Counted from the first letter of the stretch, positions 23,788 to 30,931 are shown. The stretch: DNA of 33,918 bases from Noviherbaspirillum_A sp963522035 (GCA_963522035.1 CAUQYP010000022.1:1-33918); one strand, 5' to 3'. Numbers and translations are program-made. Notes: generated by a model not told the origin, from the letters alone.

Positions 23788-24291
23788 ATGCCGGACACCA
23801 AGACCATACACATTACCGTCAACGGCCAGTACCGGCGGCATGCAGTGCAGCCGCGCCAGCACCTGGTCGACTTCCTGCGCGAGGAACTGGACCTGACCGG
23901 ATCGCACCTGGGCTGCGAGCATGGCGTCTGCGGCGCCTGCACCGTGAAGCTCGACGGCGCCATCGTCCGCGGCTGCCTGGTACTGGCGGTGCAGGCTGAC
24001 GGCAAGTCGGTCGAGACCATCGAAGGGCTGTCGGATTCCGGCGCCATGCGCGACCTGCAGCAGGCCTTCCTGAACCGCAACGCGCTGCAATGCGGCTACT
24101 GCACGTCCGGCATGCTGATGGCGGCGTCTGAACTCATCGACACCAGGCCGGACGCCAGCCGCGAGGAGGTGCGGCTCTGGATCTCGGGCAATTACTGCCG
24201 CTGCACCGGCTACCAGGCCATCGTCGACGCCATCTGCGACGTGCTGGCCGAACGCAGGACCACGACGGACAACAGGGGAGTCGCCGCATGA
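23788..24291 (+). CDS. Molybdenum hydroxylase [2Fe-2S] small subunit (CoxS/CutS family)
   Basis: This 167-residue subunit carries two [2Fe-2S] clusters. The plant-type cluster site is C43, C48, C51 and C63 (GCEHGVCGACTVKLDG). The second site is C102, C105, C137 and C139 (CGYCTSGML, then NYCRCTGYQ). ATG 23788 has a GAGAGG purine run at a suitable distance; an in-frame ATG at 23779 is too close to it. The stop overlaps the large-subunit start as ATGA, implying coupled translation. All eight cluster cysteines are present, so the subunit looks functional. Confidence 0.96.
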   Translation: MPDTKTIHITVNGQYRRHAVQPRQHLVDFLREELDLTGSHLGCEHGVCGACTVKLDGAIVRGCLVLAVQADGKSVETIEGLSDSGAMRDLQQAFLNRNALQCGYCTSGMLMAASELIDTRPDASREEVRLWISGNYCRCTGYQAIVDAICDVLAERRTTTDNRGVAA

Positions 24292-26687
24292 ACGCTCCGG
24301 AAAAAATCCCGACCGGCCTGTCGCCGCTGACCGACGACCCGCGCTACATCGGCCAGAGCGTGCCGCGCAACGGCGCGCGCCGCCTGACCGAGGGCCGCGG
24401 CGCCTATGTCGATGACCTGCGCTTCGGGCGGCTGGCCCACGTGGTGTTCTGGCGCTCGCCGGTCGCGCATGCGCGCATCGTCGCGGTCGACGGCAGCTAT
24501 GCGCGGATGATGCCGGGCGTGCTGGCGGTGGTCGACGGCAAGCAGATGGCGACGCTGTGCAAGCCCTGGGTCGCCACGCTGGGCCACCTGGCCAACATGA
24601 AGTCGGCGCCGCAATACCCGCTGGCGGTGGAGCGCGCCTGCTGGCAGGGCGAGCCGGTGGTGGCGGTGGTGGCCGAGACCCGCGCGCAGGCGGAGGATGC
24701 GCTGCAATACCTGCAGGTGGAATGGGAGGAACTGCCCGCGGTAGTGGACACCGAAACCGCGCTGGACCCGGCCACGCCAGTCATCCACCCTGAGCTCGGC
24801 GACAACCTGTGCTTCACCCGCAGCCTCGACGTCGGCGATGTCGACCAGGCATTTGCCGAGGCCGACGTGGTCGCCGAAGCCGTATTCCACTTCGGCCGCC
24901 ACACCGGCGTGCCGCTGGAGCCGCGCTCGCAGGTGGCGGACTGGAACCCGGGTGACCGCCGCCTCACGGTCTACCACTCGCAGCAGGCGCCGCACATGAT
25001 GCAGGACCTGTATGCGCGCCAGTTCGACCTGCCGGAATCGTCGGTGCGCGTGATCTGCAAGGACGTCGGCGGCTCGTTCGGCATCAAGGTGCATGCGTAT
25101 CCGGACGACTTCGCGACGGTGGCCATGGCTATTTTGCTGAAGCGCCCGGTCAAGTTCGTGGCCGACCGGCTCGAGTCGTTTACCAGCGACATCCACGCCC
25201 GCCAGCATCGCGTGAAGGCGCGCATCGCGGCGAACCGCGGCGGCATGATCACCGCGTTCGAGATCGACGACCTGACTGGCATCGGCCCGTATTCGATGTT
25301 CCCGCGCACCAGCGCCATCGAGGGCAACCAGGTGGTCAACCTGGTCGGCGGTCCGTACCGCCACCAGAATTACCGCGCCCATCTCGACGTGGTGTTCCAG
25401 AACAAGACGCCGACCTGCCAGTACCGCGGCGTCGGCCATCCGATCGCCTGCGCGGTCACCGAGGGGCTGGTGGACCTGGCCGCGCGCAAGCTCGGCATGG
25501 ACCCGCTCGAACTGCGCAAGCGCAACGTGATTCCCGACGACGCCTACCCGTGCAACGGCGCTTCCGGCATCCGCCTCGAAGTGCTGTCGCACGAGGAATG
25601 CCTGCGCAAGATCGAACAGCTGATCGACTACCCGGCGCTGCGGGCCGAGCAGGCGGCGCTGCGCGAGCGCGGCATCTACCGCGGCATCGGCTTTGCCACC
25701 GTGATCGAGCTGACCAATCCCGGTTCGGCGTTCTACGGCGTCGGCGGCGCGCGCATCTCCGCGCAGGACGGCGCCACGGTCAGGCTGGAGCCGACCGGCA
25801 CCGTGACCGTGATGGTAGGCGTGGGCGAGCAGGGGCAGGGCACGGAAGGGGTGTTTACGCAAATCGCGGCGGACGCGGTCGGCGTCAGCCTGGACCGGGT
25901 GCGCATCATCACCGGCGACACCGACGTGACACCGTACGGCGGCGGCACTTGGGCCTCGCGCGGCGCCGGCATCGGCGGCGAGGCCATCCTGCAGGCGTCG
26001 ATGGCGCTGCGGGACAATATCCTGGTCGCCGCCGGGCAGATCCTGCAGCGCGAACCGGCCGACCTGGCGGTGCGGCGCGACGAGATCATCGACAGCCACA
26101 CAATGGAAAGCCTGATGCCGATGCATGAGCTCGGCCGCATCGCCTACTTCCGTCCCGACACCCTGCCGCCCGGCTTCGCGGCCGAGCTGATGGTGACCCG
26201 GCATTATGCGCAGCGCGATTTCCCCTTCATTTTCACGAACGGCGTGCAGGCCTCGTATGTCGAGGTGGACACGGACACCGGCTTCGTCAGGCTGCTGAAG
26301 CACTGGGTGGTGGAGGACTGCGGCCGCATCCTGAACCCGATGCTGGTCGACGAGCAGATGCGCGGCGCCATCGTCCAGGGCATCGGCGGCGCGCTGTACG
26401 AGGAATGCCTGTACGACGCTGCCGGCCTGATGCAGAACGGCAGCATGGCCGACTACATCGTGCCGATGTCGGGCGAGATGCCGGACATCGTCGTCGCCCA
26501 CGTCGAGACGCCCACCGCCAGCTCCACCCTGGGCGCGAAGGGCGCAGGCGAAGCCGGCACCGCGGGCGCGCCGGCGGCGCTGATGAACGCGATCAACGAC
26601 GCACTGGCGCCGCTGGACGCGGCGGTATACTCGCAGCCGTTTACGCCGGAGAAGATATTGAGGGCGTTGGGAAAGGTGGCTGGGTGA
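24288..26687 (+). CDS. Molybdenum hydroxylase catalytic large subunit (xanthine oxidase/CoxL family, form II)
   Basis: This 799-residue subunit binds the molybdenum-pterin cofactor and hydroxylates its substrate with oxygen from water. It has the family opening IGQSVPRNGARRLTEGRGAY, the molybdopterin regions QQAPHMMQDLYARQFDLPE and VGGSFGIKVH, and the catalytic Glu at about residue 755 (KGAGEAGTAGAP). The active-site loop reads QYRGVGHP at residues 378-385. CO dehydrogenase has AYxCSFR there, so this is not a true CO dehydrogenase; form II enzymes usually have AYRGAGR, so even here the loop is unusual. Substrates of relatives include N-heterocycles, purines and aldehydes. The last 25 codons are duplicated immediately downstream. 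Confidence 0.95.
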   Translation: MNAPEKIPTGLSPLTDDPRYIGQSVPRNGARRLTEGRGAYVDDLRFGRLAHVVFWRSPVAHARIVAVDGSYARMMPGVLAVVDGKQMATLCKPWVATLGHLANMKSAPQYPLAVERACWQGEPVVAVVAETRAQAEDALQYLQVEWEELPAVVDTETALDPATPVIHPELGDNLCFTRSLDVGDVDQAFAEADVVAEAVFHFGRHTGVPLEPRSQVADWNPGDRRLTVYHSQQAPHMMQDLYARQFDLPESSVRVICKDVGGSFGIKVHAYPDDFATVAMAILLKRPVKFVADRLESFTSDIHARQHRVKARIAANRGGMITAFEIDDLTGIGPYSMFPRTSAIEGNQVVNLVGGPYRHQNYRAHLDVVFQNKTPTCQYRGVGHPIACAVTEGLVDLAARKLGMDPLELRKRNVIPDDAYPCNGASGIRLEVLSHEECLRKIEQLIDYPALRAEQAALRERGIYRGIGFATVIELTNPGSAFYGVGGARISAQDGATVRLEPTGTVTVMVGVGEQGQGTEGVFTQIAADAVGVSLDRVRIITGDTDVTPYGGGTWASRGAGIGGEAILQASMALRDNILVAAGQILQREPADLAVRRDEIIDSHTMESLMPMHELGRIAYFRPDTLPPGFAAELMVTRHYAQRDFPFIFTNGVQASYVEVDTDTGFVRLLKHWVVEDCGRILNPMLVDEQMRGAIVQGIGGALYEECLYDAAGLMQNGSMADYIVPMSGEMPDIVVAHVETPTASSTLGAKGAGEAGTAGAPAALMNAINDALAPLDAAVYSQPFTPEKILRALGKVAG

Positions 26688-26860
26688 GCGAAGGCGGCTT
26701 GACAACATCGACATGGCGTTGGCTCAACAACGTCGAAAATTCGTAGGGTGTAATAACCGAAGGGCATTACACCATTCGTCGATAACGGAGGGCGACCGGC
26801 TTCCTTGATGCCCAGCCGCCCGATGGTGTAATGCGCTTTCGCTTATTACACCCTACGATT
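26611..26860 (+). repeat. Tandem duplication copy 1: end of large-subunit gene plus REPIN
   Basis: This 250-base unit starts CGCTGGACGCGGCGGT inside the large-subunit gene, contains its last 25 codons and stop, a 54-base spacer, and a REPIN-like palindrome at 26742-26857 (CGTAGGGTGTAATAA to TTATTACACCCTACG). The palindrome is made of nested GGTGTAAT/ATTACACC pairs as in the 9260 copy. The next base begins copy 2, which aligns end to end. Confidence 0.9.
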
Positions 26861-27101
26861 CGCTGGACGCGGCGGTGTTCTCGCAGCCGTTTACGCCGGA
26901 GAAGATATTGAGGGCCTTGGGGAAGGTGGCGGGGTGAGCGAAGGCGGCTTGACAACGTCGACATGGCGTTGGCTCAACAACGTCGAAAATTCGTAGGGTG
27001 TAATAACCGAAGGGCATTACACCATTCGTCGATAACGGAGGACGACCGGCTTCCTCGGCGGCCATTGTGTAATGCGCTGTCGCTTATTACACCCTACGAT
27101 T
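26861..27101 (+). repeat. Tandem duplication copy 2: diverged tail of large-subunit gene plus REPIN
   Basis: This copy aligns with 26611-26860 apart from substitutions and about 9 fewer bases in the palindrome loop. Its REPIN spans 26992-27098. Over the duplicated coding tail it differs from copy 1 at five positions. Four are synonymous in the copy 1 frame (GTA/GTG, GCG/GCC, GGA/GGG, GCT/GCG) and one is a conservative Tyr to Phe change. It has no start codon of its own and should be non-functional now. It ends at the junction with the truncated hepT remnant. Confidence 0.88.
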
Positions 27102-27163
27102 CACCCGATGGCTTTTACGATATGCGCCAGATAGTCGACGAGGCGTTGCAGGTCACGGCTCAT
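27101..27163 (-). pseudogene. hepT: HepT (DUF86/HEPN) toxin start, truncated by the repeat
   Basis: From ATG 27163 the frame reads MSRDLQRLVDYLAHIVKAIG and then stops at 27101-27103. The 20 residues match the N-terminal opening of HepT-like HEPN ribonucleases that pair with MntA nucleotidyltransferases; full members are about 110 residues. The stop lies at the edge of the tandem repeat, so insertion or deletion at the repeat removed the rest. Its ATG overlaps the end of the mntA remnant, as in intact pairs. The call rests on a short match plus context. Confidence 0.6.
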
Positions 27164-27326
27164 ACAGGGCGGGCCTCGGCAATCCATCGACCGGCACGCC
27201 ATGCAACTTGCTCAGCTCATGGTGAATCGCGCCTTTGTCGAACAGCGTTGTTTCCGGCGTCGGGTCGATGAGTATGTCGAGATTGCTATGTTCCGTGTCC
27301 GCACCATGCAGCGCGTCGGACGGCTT
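27153..27326 (-). pseudogene. mntA: MntA-like nucleotidyltransferase antitoxin fragment
   Basis: In the frame ending at the stop 27153-27155 there are about 57 codons resembling the C-terminal two-thirds of a minimal nucleotidyltransferase: LHGADTEHSNLDILIDPTPE, then TTLFDKGAIHHELSKL and HGVPVDGLP. In the family HGADTEHSDLD carries the metal-binding acidic residues, but the preceding GS motif and the N-terminus are missing. The fragment begins where the RES toxin gene ends (27326), so the start was lost at that junction. No start codon is available in a sensible position, so it is a remnant. Confidence 0.7.
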
Positions 27327-27793
27327 CAAGAACCACGCCCGCCGGCAAACAGCCGCGCATCCCATACCACCGGCTCCGCCGCCGCGACCGTGATGCGCGC
27401 CGCATCCGGGTGCGCCGGGTTCACGACGGCATTCCATTCGCCGCGCGCAACCACGGACGGCACCAGCAGCACCGCCGAGCGCGCCTCGCTTAGCCAGCGG
27501 TCGCCGAAGGCGCGGGCAATGCCGAGGTCGGCGCCGTCCCAGCCGGCCGGCAGCAGGCCGGACGCCGCCCGTTCCACCGGCACGTCTTCCGGCACCTGCG
27601 CGGTGACGACGACGTGGTGCCGCGGCATCTTGCCGATGCGGGCATGGACCAGCACTTCCAGCATGGCGCCGGCGAACGTCAGCGCGCCGTAGATGACGGC
27701 GCGGCCCGGACTGTTGAAGCGGCCGCCGACCAGCAGTGCGCCGGTGCCGTCCCAGACCGGGTGGCGACTGTCCGCGATGCGGACGATCTGCAT
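27326..27793 (-). CDS. RES-domain toxin of a type II toxin-antitoxin system
   Basis: This 155-residue toxin belongs to the RES family, whose characterised members deplete or use NAD+. Conserved positions are present: R25 in GGRFNSPG, Y35 (AVIYG), E46 in MLEVLVHA and S106 in ARSAVLLVPS. The start at 27793 overlaps the antitoxin stop by one base (TGATG), implying coupled translation. It ends DARLF plus six residues, normal for the family. Residues and length are intact, so it should be active if freed. Confidence 0.93.
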   Translation of the reverse strand: MQIVRIADSRHPVWDGTGALLVGGRFNSPGRAVIYGALTFAGAMLEVLVHARIGKMPRHHVVVTAQVPEDVPVERAASGLLPAGWDGADLGIARAFGDRWLSEARSAVLLVPSVVARGEWNAVVNPAHPDAARITVAAAEPVVWDARLFAGGRGS

Positions 27794-28221
27794 CAGGCCG
27801 GCAGCCCGTAGAACAGTTGCCAGAGCAGTTCCTCGACCCGACGTGCGCCAAGCTCGGTCATCGCGACGTCCAGCGGCGAGCGCTCGTCCAGCAGCGGGTG
27901 CGGCGTGTTCAGGAACTCCCGCGCGTCCGCCTCGTCATCCCAGACATGCAGCGCGGTGGCAAACACGCGCGCCAGGCGCTCAGTCTTTTCCGACTCGTCC
28001 GGCGTGAGCCTGTCCTGCCTGCGCTTGAAGGTGGCTTCGGGAATGATGCGGAACAACAGCCGGCGGCGTTCTTCGGCTGTGCGGCCGACGTGGTCGACGC
28101 CGGCGCGCAATGCGCTCTTGGGCAGACCCTGGTGAACGCGCTGATCGAGCTCTGCAAACGAGCGCGGCAGCGGAGAAAGTGCCATCACGGCGGAAATTTT
28201 TTGCGGCGTGACCAACGTCAT
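27793..28221 (-). CDS. Xre/MbcA/ParS-type antitoxin (DUF2384) paired with RES toxin
   Basis: This 142-residue antitoxin has an N-terminal Xre-like DNA-binding part (about residues 25-90, with LPKSALRAGVDHVGRT, RRLLFRIIPEATFKRR and ERLARVFATAL) and a C-terminal toxin-binding DUF2384 domain (EFLNTPHPLLDERSPLDVAM, then RVEELLWQLFYGLPA). It precedes and overlaps the toxin gene, the usual order for RES/Xre modules. It probably represses its own promoter; an inverted repeat 13 bases upstream of its start is a candidate operator. Confidence 0.94.
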   Translation of the reverse strand: MTLVTPQKISAVMALSPLPRSFAELDQRVHQGLPKSALRAGVDHVGRTAEERRRLLFRIIPEATFKRRQDRLTPDESEKTERLARVFATALHVWDDEADAREFLNTPHPLLDERSPLDVAMTELGARRVEELLWQLFYGLPA

Positions 28222-28233
28222 TGCTTGCTCCCG

Positions 28234-28255
28234 GCATCATTTGATGCTGAATGAT
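28234..28255. promoter_or_regulatory. Candidate operator of the RES/Xre module
   Basis: GCATCA (28234-28239) and TGATGC (28242-28247) form a 14-base inverted repeat, and the overlapping pair ATCATT (28236-28241) with AATGAT (28250-28255) forms a second one. They sit just upstream of the antitoxin start at 28221 and within the 136-base divergent gap to the hydrolase gene. Autorepression is typical of such antitoxins; binding here is inferred. Confidence 0.4.
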
Positions 28256-28357
28256 AGCTCATATGGTACCCATGCGCGCATCTTTCAACCGCCATGCCTC
28301 AGCCGGCCCTTATAATTCCCGCCAGTCAAAACGACAATAAAACCGGAGACCTGCACC

Positions 28358-29392
28358 ATGATCAAAATAGTCGGCGCCCTGCTGTTCCTCGCCTCTCTGT
28401 CCAGTGGCCTGGCCCATGCCCAGTCCCAGCCCCAGCCGCCATCGCAGGCAGCCGCCGCCGAGCCCTACGGCATCGCGCTCGAAGGCTATCCGTATCCGTA
28501 TCCGGTAAAGCTGCTGCCGGTGGTCTGGGAAGGACAGTCGCTGCGGATGGCCTATATGGATGTGGCGCCGACCGCGGCGGCGAACGGGCGCAGCGTGCTG
28601 CTGCTGCACGGGCGCAACTTCCCCGGCAGCTACTGGGCGCCGACCATCGCCGTGCTGGCCGGCGCCGGCTACCGTGTGGTCGTCCCTGACCAGATCCATT
28701 TCGGCAAATCGTCCAAGCCCGACAACCTGCAGGTCAATTTCGACGTGATGGCCGCGCATACCGCCGCGCTGCTGGACCACCTGCAGATCGCGCAGGTCGA
28801 CATACTCGCGCATTCGATGGGCGGCATGGCCGGCACGCGCTTTACCCGCACTTACCCGGCCAGGGTACGCAAGCTGGTGCTGGAGGCGCCGGTCGGGCTG
28901 GAGGACTACCGGCAGTACGTGCCGCTGGTGCCGCGTGAAAAGCTGGTCGAGCAGGAAATGGCGCTGAGCGCCGAGCAGTACTACACGCAGCTGATGAATA
29001 CCTATAACCCGCAGTTGAGCCGCGAGCAGTTCTACCCGTTCATCGAGGTCCGGGCGCGAATGATGGCGTCGGCCGAATACCCGCGCTGGGTCCGTAGCTA
29101 TGTTTCAAGCTATTACGCGATGTGGGGACAGCCTGTCGTCCACGAGTTTCCGCTGGTCGCGCAGCCCACGCTGATCATGGTCGGCGGCCGCGACCGCACG
29201 GCGACCGGGCGCGCTTTCGCCCCGCCGGAGTTGCGCGAAAAGATGGGCCGCTTCCCGGAGCGCGCCCGCGAGGTGGCCGCGAAGATGCCCGATGCGAAGG
29301 TCGAGGTCTTCGAGAACAACGGGCACATGCTGCACCTCGAGGCCGGCGAGCGCTTCCACAAGTCGCTGCTGGATTTCCTGGCCGCACCGTAA
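28358..29392 (+). CDS. Exported alpha/beta-hydrolase
   Basis: The 344-residue product has a signal peptide (MIKIVGALLFLASLSSGLAHAQ) and then an alpha/beta-hydrolase fold. Features are the oxyanion motif LLLHGRNFPGSYW near residues 81-93, nucleophile S153 in ILAHSMGGMAG, a likely acid Asp near 281 in GGRDRTATGR, and a catalytic His near 325 in NNGHMLHLE. GGAG lies just upstream of the start. It is predicted to be a periplasmic or secreted esterase, lactonase or haloalkane-dehalogenase-like enzyme; the substrate is unknown. It is divergent from the RES/Xre module and convergent with the receiver gene. Confidence 0.92.
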   Translation: MIKIVGALLFLASLSSGLAHAQSQPQPPSQAAAAEPYGIALEGYPYPYPVKLLPVVWEGQSLRMAYMDVAPTAAANGRSVLLLHGRNFPGSYWAPTIAVLAGAGYRVVVPDQIHFGKSSKPDNLQVNFDVMAAHTAALLDHLQIAQVDILAHSMGGMAGTRFTRTYPARVRKLVLEAPVGLEDYRQYVPLVPREKLVEQEMALSAEQYYTQLMNTYNPQLSREQFYPFIEVRARMMASAEYPRWVRSYVSSYYAMWGQPVVHEFPLVAQPTLIMVGGRDRTATGRAFAPPELREKMGRFPERAREVAAKMPDAKVEVFENNGHMLHLEAGERFHKSLLDFLAAP

Positions 29393-29408
29393 GGCAAAGA
29401 GCGGCAGG

Positions 29409-29423
29409 TGCGGCATAGCCGCA
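29409..29423. terminator. Hairpin between convergent hydrolase and receiver genes
   Basis: TGCGGC (29409-29414) and GCCGCA (29418-29423) form a 6-bp stem with a three-base loop, 17 bases after the hydrolase stop. There is no T-run, so this is a possible weak terminator only. Confidence 0.35.
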
Positions 29424-29482
29424 AGGTGCGGGACACCGGGCGTCGTACCGCCGGCGAAGGCGACGCAGCCGCCGCGTCCTGC

Positions 29483-29905
29483 TTACCCTTCCGCCATGAG
29501 AGCCAGTGCTTCGAGCAGGGTCCGTGCGCGAAACGGCTTGACCAGGATCCGTTCGACCCGCAGCGCGCGCATGGTGCTGACGAAGGACGCATCGCAGGCT
29601 GCTGTCAGCACGACGATGGGCAAGTCGGCCTTGCTGGCGGTGCGTCCGTCGCGTATGCGTGCCAGTAGCGCATAGTCGAACGCGCGCGCCGTTTCCGCGC
29701 CGTCCTGGTCGACCGCCATCACGACGCCGTCGAACGGCGTGCTCTCCAGCATCGGCAAAGCCAGCGCCACCGAGCCCGACTGATGCACTTCGCCGATGCG
29801 TAGCGAGCCGGCGGTCAGGGCGATGGTCTGGCGCATCACCAGCGACTGTTCGATCAGCAGGAAGCGGCCGCCCCTGGGCCTGCCCTTCAGTTCAGATGGG
29901 GTCAC
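29483..29905 (-). CDS. Degenerate receiver-domain protein
   Basis: This 140-residue protein is a single receiver-like domain. The order of elements is right (RFLLIEQSLVMRQ, FDGVVMAVDQDG, LPIVVLTAACD, RILVKPFRARTLLEAL), but key residues are altered: the paired acids of strand 1 are E19/Q20, and the phosphoacceptor position after VVM is Ala64, with D66 nearby. T101 and K123 remain. It is therefore probably a pseudo-receiver that binds a partner without normal phosphorylation. It starts with GTG at 29905, overlapping the end of the upstream GAF gene by 14 bases, so the two are coupled. Confidence 0.8.
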   Translation of the reverse strand: MTPSELKGRPRGGRFLLIEQSLVMRQTIALTAGSLRIGEVHQSGSVALALPMLESTPFDGVVMAVDQDGAETARAFDYALLARIRDGRTASKADLPIVVLTAACDASFVSTMRALRVERILVKPFRARTLLEALALMAEG

Positions 29906-30416
29906 GACGCTGCTCCATCCCCTCGTCCGCGGGGACGCCTTCCAGTTCGGCCACCACCAGGTCCCTCAGGGAGAACAGGATCGCGTAATCCAGCGTATCG
30001 AAGTCGCGCACCCGGACGTCGTTCATGCACAGCATGCCTGCCACGTGCCCGGAACGCAGCCGCAGCGGCGCGCCCGCATACATGCGCAGGCCGGGTTCGC
30101 CGACGACCATCGGGTGGTCGGCGAAGCGGCTGTCCTGCAGCATGTCCGGCACCACGAACAGTTCGGGCGCGACGATGCCGTGGCCGCAGAACGAGGTGTC
30201 CCGCGCGGCCTCGCAGGCGGCCACACCGAACGCCGACTTGAACCAGACCCGGTTGCGGTCGACCAGGGTGATCAGCGCAACCGGCACATCGAATTCGGCA
30301 GCCATGAAGCTGACGATGCGGTCGAACCGCTCCTCGGGCGGCGTGTCCAGGATCAGCAGTGCGTGCAGGGCGGCGAGGCGTGCTTCGTCGTCGGGCGGGA
30401 TGGGGGCTTTGATCAT
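29892..30416 (-). CDS. GAF-domain sensor protein
   Basis: This 174-residue protein is almost entirely one GAF domain: DEARLAALHALLILDTPPEE, then RIVSFMAAEFDVPVALITL, NRVWFKSAFGV, TSFCGHGIVAPELFVVPDML and YAGAPLRLRSGHVAGMLC. GAF domains bind small molecules such as cyclic nucleotides, haem or bilins; C and H in TSFCGHG are common in this subfamily. No output domain is attached, so it probably signals through a partner, and its gene overlaps that for the degenerate receiver. The start at 30416 has only a weak ribosome binding site and lies ten bases from a hairpin plus T-run in the leader. Confidence 0.9.
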   Translation of the reverse strand: MIKAPIPPDDEARLAALHALLILDTPPEERFDRIVSFMAAEFDVPVALITLVDRNRVWFKSAFGVAACEAARDTSFCGHGIVAPELFVVPDMLQDSRFADHPMVVGEPGLRMYAGAPLRLRSGHVAGMLCMNDVRVRDFDTLDYAILFSLRDLVVAELEGVPADEGMEQRRDPI

Positions 30417-30426
30417 CGTCTACAGG

Positions 30427-30450
30427 AAAAAGGCGCGGCGCGATGGCCGC
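30427..30450 (-). terminator. Terminator or attenuator in the GAF gene leader
   Basis: On the minus strand GCGGC-CATCGC-GCCGC forms a 5-bp stem and is followed by GCC and TTTTT (complement of 30427-30431). It lies about 85 bases after the small 56-residue gene and just ahead of the GAF start, so it could end the small transcript or attenuate read-through into the GAF-receiver pair. Confidence 0.4.
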
Positions 30451-30534
30451 TCACCCTGCGATAACGGCCTTTCCCTGCCAGACTTTAATCCGCCGGCATC
30501 GATGCTGCGACCGCGCCGGGCGCCGGGTGCCGAA

Positions 30535-30705
30535 TCAGGGCCAGGGCTTCTGGTTCCCGCGCTTGTCGGCCTCCGGCGCCGGCGTCTGTTCCCAGCCCAG
30601 TTTGCGCCGGATCTCGCTGATGTCGGGCGGAGGGCGGCGCTCGGAAATCTCGCGCTGCAGCCACTCGCGTACTCGCTCCTTGACTGGCCGTTCTGCCTGG
30701 GTCAC
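30535..30705 (-). CDS. Small charged protein, 56 residues, GTG start
   Basis: This gene starts with GTG at 30705, preceded by a strong AAGGAG at six bases spacing, and ends TGA at 30535-30537. The product is soluble and highly charged: VTQAERPVKERVREWLQREI, then SERRPPPDISEIRRKLGWEQ and a Pro/Lys/Asn tail ending NQKPWP. The first part should form one amphipathic helix. No family is recognised and no cysteine is present. Codon use resembles its neighbours, and the ribosome binding site supports translation. It lies 118 bases upstream of the GAF gene on the same strand and may act with it. Confidence 0.65.
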   Translation of the reverse strand: MTQAERPVKERVREWLQREISERRPPPDISEIRRKLGWEQTPAPEADKRGNQKPWP

Positions 30706-30931
30706 CGCAGTCTCCTTGCTCGAAAGTCCTGGATAGCGGTTTAAATATCATCCTGTGTGACAACAAGATGTTTGCGCGGCGTCATGGGACACCGGCGCTG
30801 CGCACCTTGCTGTCGAAAAAACAACATACCTGTTTATTTTCACTGACCCGCGGTCCGGAAATAATGTTTCCTTAATTCAAGAAAGTGGCGATAATGCCGT
30901 CGACCAATTTTCCTGGATTAAGGAGACTTTA

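Noticed and set aside
24288..26687. Carbon monoxide dehydrogenase large subunit
   Set aside because: The diagnostic AYxCSFR loop is absent; the loop is QYRGVGHP, so the enzyme belongs with form II-type hydroxylases.
24210..26714. 834-codon minus-strand open frame opposite the hydroxylase large subunit
   Set aside because: It is the complement of a strongly supported gene; the sequence is His/Arg/Ala-rich with no domain.
30706..30931. Pho box before the PhoX-like gene
   Set aside because: No pair of CTGTCA-type direct repeats at 11-base spacing is visible.
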